From Linum tenue (lineage: Eukaryota > Streptophyta > Magnoliopsida > Malpighiales > Linaceae), in assembly GCA_946122785.1 (NCBI GenBank), contig CAMGYJ010000011.1, positions 13,578,001 through 13,642,000 of the forward strand: a stretch of 64,000 bases of DNA. Direction: 5' to 3'. Of this stretch, positions 58,003 through 64,000 are shown in pieces. Each line of letters begins with the position of its first letter. Position 1 is the stretch's first letter. A program made the position numbers and the translations under genes. The notes below the pieces were generated by a model. The model saw nothing but the letters and a program-made list of their open reading frames with translations. It had not been told where the DNA came from and searched no databases.

Positions 58003-58136
58003 TTTTTATAAAATATCCCATTTTCCTTGCTTAAATTGGATAAGGACTCAAGTCTCCTTCTTCTTATGGGATTCTTTTCCACCAAATCCTCTTCCACAAC
58101 AGAAAAAGATCTTCCAAATCAACTCCCCCCAAACTC

Positions 58137-58144
58137 TATAAATA
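58137..58144 (+). promoter_or_regulatory. TATA box of the antisense PMD gene
   Basis: TATAAATA in the context ctctataaatagagacc lies about 200 bases before the ATG at 58346. A CT/CA-rich leader follows. This is a canonical plant core promoter on the strand opposite to the retrotransposon's pol. Confidence 0.65.
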
Positions 58145-58345
58145 GAGACCACTCCTCTTCATTCCTTTCATCTTCACTCACACAAATCTCCATAGAGCTT
58201 TCAAGAGTGAACGTGGTCTCCATCAAGCAAATCAAAGTGAGAGACCAATCTCCCTCCACATCTAGTAGCCGGTGGCCACCTTATATATTTTTCCGATTTT
58301 TTTTTTTTGCGTGACACTCACGTTCCTCCGGTGTGGCTTTGTAGG

Positions 58346-61300
58346 ATGTCAAACAAAAAGGAAGAAACTGGCCGAAAGATACTCGAGGAGGCTACTCGCG
58401 TCTATCAACAAGAGCATGATCTTGTTGCCAAAGACAAAGGAGTCTCTATACACACCCTGGAGATCAACAACGACGACATAGGGAGATTAGGTCCTTACGT
58501 GATTCAGGCATGAAGTGGTCCCATAAGCCGACTTGATCGCTACCCGGTCGGTCAAGGGAGACTGCTATACAAGACGAATCTTCCTCCCACGGCATTCTTC
58601 GCGCCCAGGAAGTGTTCCAAGAAACCAGTGAGTTCCTGGCCTCATAATGACGCAGATTTCAACGGATGGTTCGAACGACTTCAGGGAGATTTGACAACAA
58701 CTCGCTTGTGGACGAGCTCTGGTATTTGGAGACTGATATCCCTCTGCTTCGAAATTGGAGAACAAGACTTTGCTCTCTTCAAAGCGGCCTTGTGTTTCTG
58801 GTCCACCGCCTCTAACTGCTTCGTCTTCCCAATTGGAACCATGACGATTACCCTTATGGATATCACTACTCTAGCTGGTCTGGGTTTCGAGTCAGCAACC
58901 ACGTTTCGCCTTGAGCTTCCCCAGCAAGTAACACCCTTCTCGCATATGTCTTTCCAAGCTTTTCGCCAACAATATCAGCCTTCCGATGCCGAAGCCCCGG
59001 TGACACAAGAAGAGCGTGCAGCCTTCATTCACTTCTAGCTTTATAAGTTCATCATCTGTCCTGGCTCAGGTGTACCTCGTCAATCCTTGAGTGATCTTTC
59101 CCATAGACTTGTCGCGGGGTGGTGTGATCGTGACTTTGCAGACTTCATACTGGCTCATATCTTCCCTGGTATGCATACACTCCATCACCAAATTTCTACT
59201 GATGCTACTACAACTGGTTCTGGCCCTTTATGGATGGTGCTCCTATGGATCTACGCATACTTCCCAGGGTGACGTAGTTATCTCGACAGTTTAGAAAAAG
59301 TTAACCCCGATGAACTGCCAGACTCCTATGGCCACCACTTCATCACGGCCAAACCGCTAGATCGCGACTTCGTGGACTGCTTCTCATAATTTTATCGGCT
59401 CAACATGATACCCACCTTTTCTCCCTTCTCGCTACGTCTCGTTGGATCCAAATCTTTTACCACCAAATTTAAAGAGAGACCACAGAGTCCCTCGAAGCCC
59501 TACGAAAAATTCATTCGTCAATGGAAAAGATGGGTACAGCCTCGAGACCTAGTGTTCACCCCCATTGACGCTAGGTTCCCGACCTCCGAAGTCTACAATC
59601 CTCACTATGCTTCTCGCCAATTCGGCCTCGTCCAGTCGTGGCCTTTGACTATGCCACATTCGCCTTAACTCGCAGATCCTACTGGTCGCGGGAACTTGAG
59701 TATTGATGAGGCACACAATTTGAAGTTATGGCAAGACAAGCTCATATCGACCGTCGAATTTAGCCCCTTCAAACATGCAAAGAATCGGACTTCAACAATC
59801 TTTTCTAAATTGCTCCCGAACAAACTAGAGGCATTCGGGCTCTTCGACGGTAATGCGGTCCAGATAGCACAAAGCTTACTACCAAACAAACCATCGGCTA
59901 TTCCCCGGGGAAATCAAGTGTCATCTCTCGACAAACAAGACAAGGGGAAACAGCCGTCTACATCTAAAATAGCCGTCAAACGTCGTTTATGTAAGTTCTC
60001 TTTTTTTCTCTTACTTTTTTTATGTGGCCTCTTGATGTCTTCTTCTTGCTTTCCTTACAGCACTTAAGGAAGATGAATCCCCATCAAGGCCACCGAAACG
60101 TATCCAACCCGAATAGAGTGAGCAAGTAAGTATCTAGCTCCATCTCATACTCTTAACATGGTACTATTAATGCCACCTTCTCTTACTAGTCTTCATTATA
60201 TCGTTTGTAGTCACAAATGGTGAAGCTAAGTGAGGAATCTCAAGTGGTGGGCACGGAGATCTATGAAGAAGTTGGTGACAAGGCTCGCCACCCGATTAAC
60301 GTGGAAGAGTCAGACTCTGACTTCGACTACTCTAAGACAAATTCTTAGGATCACGAAGAGGCTACTCACTCTGAACCCCACCTCGTCACAAGCCAAGAAA
60401 CTAGCCCTCTAGCTATTCCCACGACGAAGCCAACTACAACTCAAACCCCTCCTGACAAACTCGGCTTTGGGAGCTTCGTGACTAGACATCTCATGACTTC
60501 TGAAGGCACAAGTGGTGTCGTTGTGTCTGAATTGTTTACCACTAGCCAGAATGCCTTTACTTTAGTCGCAAACCCCTTAGTCTCAACACCAACCAATAAA
60601 GAGACTATTGAAGAAATAGAGGAGACAGGGGAAAGATTGGAGGGGAATACGAAGGAAACCACCGCTCTTGCTGAAGAGGGACATCAAACCATCCCCGATG
60701 ATAACCCGCCTATTACTCGAGCGAGTAATCCCATTGATTTGGTAAGTGCATTTATCTTTTCATCTGTCTATTCCCAATTTCATGCCACGTCATGACGATA
60801 CCTCACCCTTTTTTGCAGGGCATGGCTAGTTTTGATGACAACCTCGCATTTCTGAAAAACTTTGAGAGTCAATTCCTGAAAGAGGATCCTGCCCCCTCAA
60901 GCAATCCTTCGCCTTCCTCCCTCAAGGTTGCTCTGACGGATGTAGGTGAATTCCTTACTCTCTCCCCTGAGGAGGCCATGAGGGTTCTAGACACACAGTG
61001 GCCTCAAGAAGCCTTCGACCTCCTTACCAAGATCGAGCTTCACCTTCCAATCTCGGGGGTTGATAGGAGCAGATGCTACTCATGCAGAGTGCTTCCTCGG
61101 AGATCAAGTCATGGTTTACTGCCATGGAGAATGCACGCGAACTTCGGACAAGTTGGCTCGTGAGGAAGAAACTAAAGCCACCACCCACTCCTCCCTTCAA
61201 GAGGAGTTGGCCAAAGGTCGATCTACATCAAGCGAGGTGGCCTCGTTCCAAGCTAAGGAAGCTACCCGCAAGGCACGAATTGATGAACTGAAAGCAGAGC

Positions 61301-61539
61301 TCCAACGTCTTGAAGAAGAAGATACTCAAGAGAGGACTCGAAAAGAAAACTTGGCACGAGACCTTCATGAGTCAGCAAACAAGATCCGTGCTCTTCGTAG
61401 GAAAGAAGAATCTCTCATGCCTATGAATGAAATCGCCCTTCAACGAGCCAAGGCTATCCAGATTGATCGCGAGAACAAGTCCAAATTTACCAAGTTGAAG
61501 GCTAGCTTCGATGAGATCCTCAAGACCCTTGATGCTTGA
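58346..61539 (+). pseudogene. Antisense PMD/coiled-coil gene of the Tat-like element
   Basis: One frame runs from ATG 58346 to the splice donor at 59991, interrupted by stops at 58511, 59036, 59270, 59387 and 59666. It contains the PMD core: WFERLQGDLTTTRLWTSSGIW, FKAALCFWSTASNCFVFP and GTMTITLMDITTLAGLGFE, then ADFILAHIFPGMHTLHHQ and WMVLLWIYAYFPG. Introns fit at 59991-60060, about 60127-60210 and 60741-60820. Later exons carry acidic, serine/threonine-rich sequence and a coiled coil (RIDELKAELQRLEEEDTQER and following, 61270-61539). A frame change occurs near 61060. It lies between pol and the LTR in opposite orientation, the position described for additional antisense ORFs with PMD in Tat-lineage elements. 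Nucleic-acid or host-factor roles have been proposed but are unproven. Confidence 0.8.
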
Positions 61540-61842
61540 AGAATTTTTGTTTTATTTTGTTTTTACTTTTGAACGGTTGGTTTAGCCATTGTTGTGGCTT
61601 TTGATTTTTGTCTTGAATTCTCGGACTTCATCGATTGCTTCTCGTATGATTGTTTGATTTTTTTTCTTTCAATCCCCACGTTATCTTATTCTTTTCATGG
61701 TCTAGCCGGGCCATGTGGTTTGAAGTAGATGATGGTTCATATACCTAACCATGTCTTGGCTTTCGATGATCAAGCCAACACGCCCAGGTGGAATTCATCA
61801 TCAAAATTTAGCCAATGCCTTAGCCAAATTTTGGTTTTTTAC

Positions 61843-62138
61843 GTCAAGTCAACATGGCAAGAGAGAATGTGACGTCAAAGCTTGTTCAATGTCTTAGCCA
61901 ATTTTTTGGATATCTTGTCAACCCACGATGGCAAGAGGGAACGTGGCAAGAGGCTTGCTCCATTCCTTAGCCAAATTTTGGCTTTCGATGTCAACCCACT
62001 ATGGCACAAAGGAACGTGGCAAGAGGTTTGCTCCATGCCTTATCCAAATTTTGGCTTTCGATGTCAACCCACGATGGCACTAAGGAACGTGGCAAGAGGC
62101 TTGCTCCATGCCTTGGCCAAATTTTGGCTTTCGATGAC
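61843..62138. repeat. 73-bp tandem repeat, about four copies
   Basis: Units starting gtcaacccac at 61917, 61990 and 62063 are exactly 73 bp apart, with a degenerate copy before them from about 61843. The word gccaaattttggctttcgat recurs in each. The array lies between the end of the antisense gene and the end of pol. Two ORFs across it (143 and 105 codons) reflect the repeat. Confidence 0.88.
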
Positions 62139-62441
62139 TCAAATGGACATGATCCGTCTCCGACTACACCCCTTTATGACTTCTTCAAACATGATCCGTC
62201 TCTTCTCATTGTTCATCATTTTATTTTTTCCTTCCATCATATCTATCCAACCATCTCGGTGTCAACTCGCGAGGTCTTCTTCTCCTCAAGCCGACTCTAT
62301 GGGTGGCGATTAACTTAGAATATTCTGAGAGAATTTTTTTTTAATTTTAATTTATAGATCGTGACTATTTGGTACAAGGCAACGTGGCACGGCACGTCCT
62401 GATGACTCGGCATGCCACGTCACGAAAATAGCTTAGTAAAA
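62139..62441. other. Spacer between tandem repeat and pol
   Basis: No gene. It contains T-rich DNA and the palindromic stretch acgtggcacggcacgt near 62380. Confidence 0.5.
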
Positions 62442-63994
62442 TTAAGCTTGTTGGCACCCCACATCCCATAGTGAAGGGACGTAGGACTTAAGATACTTGC
62501 CATTAATAAGTCGATCGTGTAATACCCCATCGATGCCTTTCAATAGATAAGCTCCGTTAGAACGAATGGCATGGACAATGAAAGGGCCACTCCAATTTGG
62601 AGACCACTTGCCAAACTTGGGGTCTTTTTCCCCGATGGGCAAATGTAGCTTCCACACTAGCTCCCCTTCTTCGAACGACTTGTGCTTCACCCTCTTGTTG
62701 TAAGCTCGTGCAACTTTGTCCTTTTGAACTCTAATGTTATCGAGAGCTTTTAGTTGCACCTCATCAAGATCACACAACTCTAGCATCATAGAATCATATA
62801 CTCTGAGGGAGTGAGCTCATGTTGACGCATGTATCTCAATGACTTGAAAGTCACCTCGACTGGCAAGAAAGCTTCATGTCCGTATGTCAAAGCAAAGGGA
62901 GTCACCTTCGTGCTACTACGAGGGGACATGCGATAAGCCCATAAAGCTTCGGATAAGTGCTCATGCGACTTCCTCGGATGGTCTTCTATCATTTTAGACA
63001 AGATTCCCTTCACCACTTTGTTGGATGCTTCAGCTTGACCATTAGCCTGAGCATAATATGGGGTGGAATGTATGATTTTGATTCCATGCTCCTTTGCAAA
63101 TTCCATTACCTCCCCTCCCGTAAACACGGTACCTTGATCAGCTATTTTGGTGGCAGGCAATCCAAAACGATGGATTATGTTCTCTTTTATGAACTTGATC
63201 AATTCACCTTGATTTACCACCGTCATCGGCTTGGCCTCCACCCACTTCCTGAAGCAGTCAGTTGCTAAAATAATAAAGGTGTGTTTATCAGAAGAAGCCG
63301 GGTAGATCTTCCCAATCAAGTCCATGGCCCAACCAAAGAATGGGCGTGGCTTGATGATAGACTTCAAATCAATTGCTGGAGCTCTTTGAACAGGACCGTG
63401 TCGTTGACAAGCCTCACACCCCTTGGCGAAAGCAGCACAATCCTCTCCAATGGATGGCCAGTAATAGCCATATCTATGAAGTACCTATTTCCTGGAGGGT
63501 CCAGCTTGGTGAGCACCACATATGCCTTCATGAACTTCCCCCAAAGCTTTGAGGGCTTCCTTGCCCCCCAAACACTTCAAGAACAAACCATCTGGTCTCT
63601 TTTTGAACAAGACTTCATCTAATAGCACATACTTCCTGGCTTTGAACTTGATAGCTCTGTTGACATCCCCATTTGGATTTTTCAAGTAAGTCACCAAAGG
63701 AATACGCCAATCCTCGGGTTCTTCTCCATCTATTTGGAACACTTATACTCCTTGCTTCAAACGCTCTCTCAATGGGTTAAGTGTTCGTACGAAAATCTGT
63801 TCTCCTCCCTCATGGTAGAACTCCCTAAAGCCCGAAGCCAATTGTGCTAAGTAGTTGGCCTTGCCATTGTCTTGTCGAGGCACAAACTTGATAGATACGT
63901 TGTCAAAGTGAGTTATTAGGACTTGAACATACTCAAGGTATGTCTCTAAAACACAATTGATACAACGAAAATCACCAAGTACTTGATGGACCAC
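62442..63994 (-). pseudogene. Ty3-Gypsy pol 3' part: RNase H end, integrase (Tat-like), partial
   Basis: The minus strand enters from beyond the window. An RNase H C-terminus (VSIKFVPRQDNGKANYLAQLAS, 63743-63994) comes first. The HHCC integrase zinc finger follows (HEGICGAHQAG with CAAFAKGCEACQRHG, 63400-63530), then the DDE core (ILATDCFRKWVEAKP, IADQGTVFTGGEV and ANGQAEASNKVVKGILSKMIED, 62786-63367). The final part has GKWSPNWSGPFIVHAI (62442-62789), a GPY/F-like module. In-frame stops at about 63743 and 63485 and a frame change near 62787 show decay. Sequence style and the antisense PMD gene next door place it in the Tat/Ogre/Retand group. Reverse transcriptase, gag and the other LTR lie outside the window. 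Confidence 0.9.
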
Positions 63995-64000
63995 GAGTTG

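Overview
This is a window of eudicot plant nuclear DNA. The evidence is intron-rich protein genes with GT-AG introns, plant-type LTR retrotransposons, LINEs, hAT and Mutator-like non-autonomous elements and a Helitron end, with no prokaryotic features. I cannot name the species. Only three well-supported host genes are present, all on the + strand between about 11.9 and 27.7 kb: an HR-like lesion-inducing (HRLI/DoxX-like) membrane protein gene (5 exons), an actin-related protein 9 gene (ARP9, 19 exons) and a RAD5B-type HIRAN-SNF2-RING helicase gene (18 exons). From memory, Arabidopsis At5g43460, At5g43500 and At5g43530 have these identities in this order, so the block looks like conserved microsynteny. 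The exon phases of the RAD5B-like gene are consistent throughout except exon 17, which is one base short. This predicts a frameshift just after helicase motif VI.

The left flank (1-11.5 kb) is a stack of transposons whose order of arrival can be read from target-site duplications (TSDs). A minus-strand LINE (TSD at 3822 and 11420) received a hAT-type MITE (10966-11411) and a plus-strand 5'-truncated LINE (4609-10640). That second LINE was then split by a young minus-oriented Tat-like LTR retrotransposon (4895-10424) with nearly identical 1.4-kb LTRs. A truncated Copia-like LTR and Mutator-like foldback elements lie further left.

The region from 27.7 to 39 kb holds no convincing host gene. 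It contains MITEs, a Helitron 3' terminus with a degenerate second copy, a LINE RNase H fragment, a 1.08-kb nearly palindromic foldback element and a 754-bp hAT element with a perfect 8-bp TSD. From 39.2 to 44.2 kb lies a decayed plant-mobile-domain (PMD) gene, broken by a second foldback element that carries an exon-like passenger and by other insertions.

From 45 to 50.2 kb there is a 1.1-kb MULE with a 9-bp TSD, and a gag-only LTR element (TSD AATAG) whose 5' LTR was itself invaded by a foldback element. From 52.6 to 56.1 kb is a degenerate MuDR-type transposase gene (minus strand) split by a 930-bp hAT element.

The right end (about 56.6-64 kb and beyond) is the 3' part of a Tat/Retand-like Ty3-Gypsy element on the minus strand: RNase H, integrase, polypurine tract and LTR. 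Between pol and the LTR it carries an oppositely oriented PMD/coiled-coil gene with its own TATA box and introns, now full of stops. No rRNA, tRNA or CRISPR feature was found.
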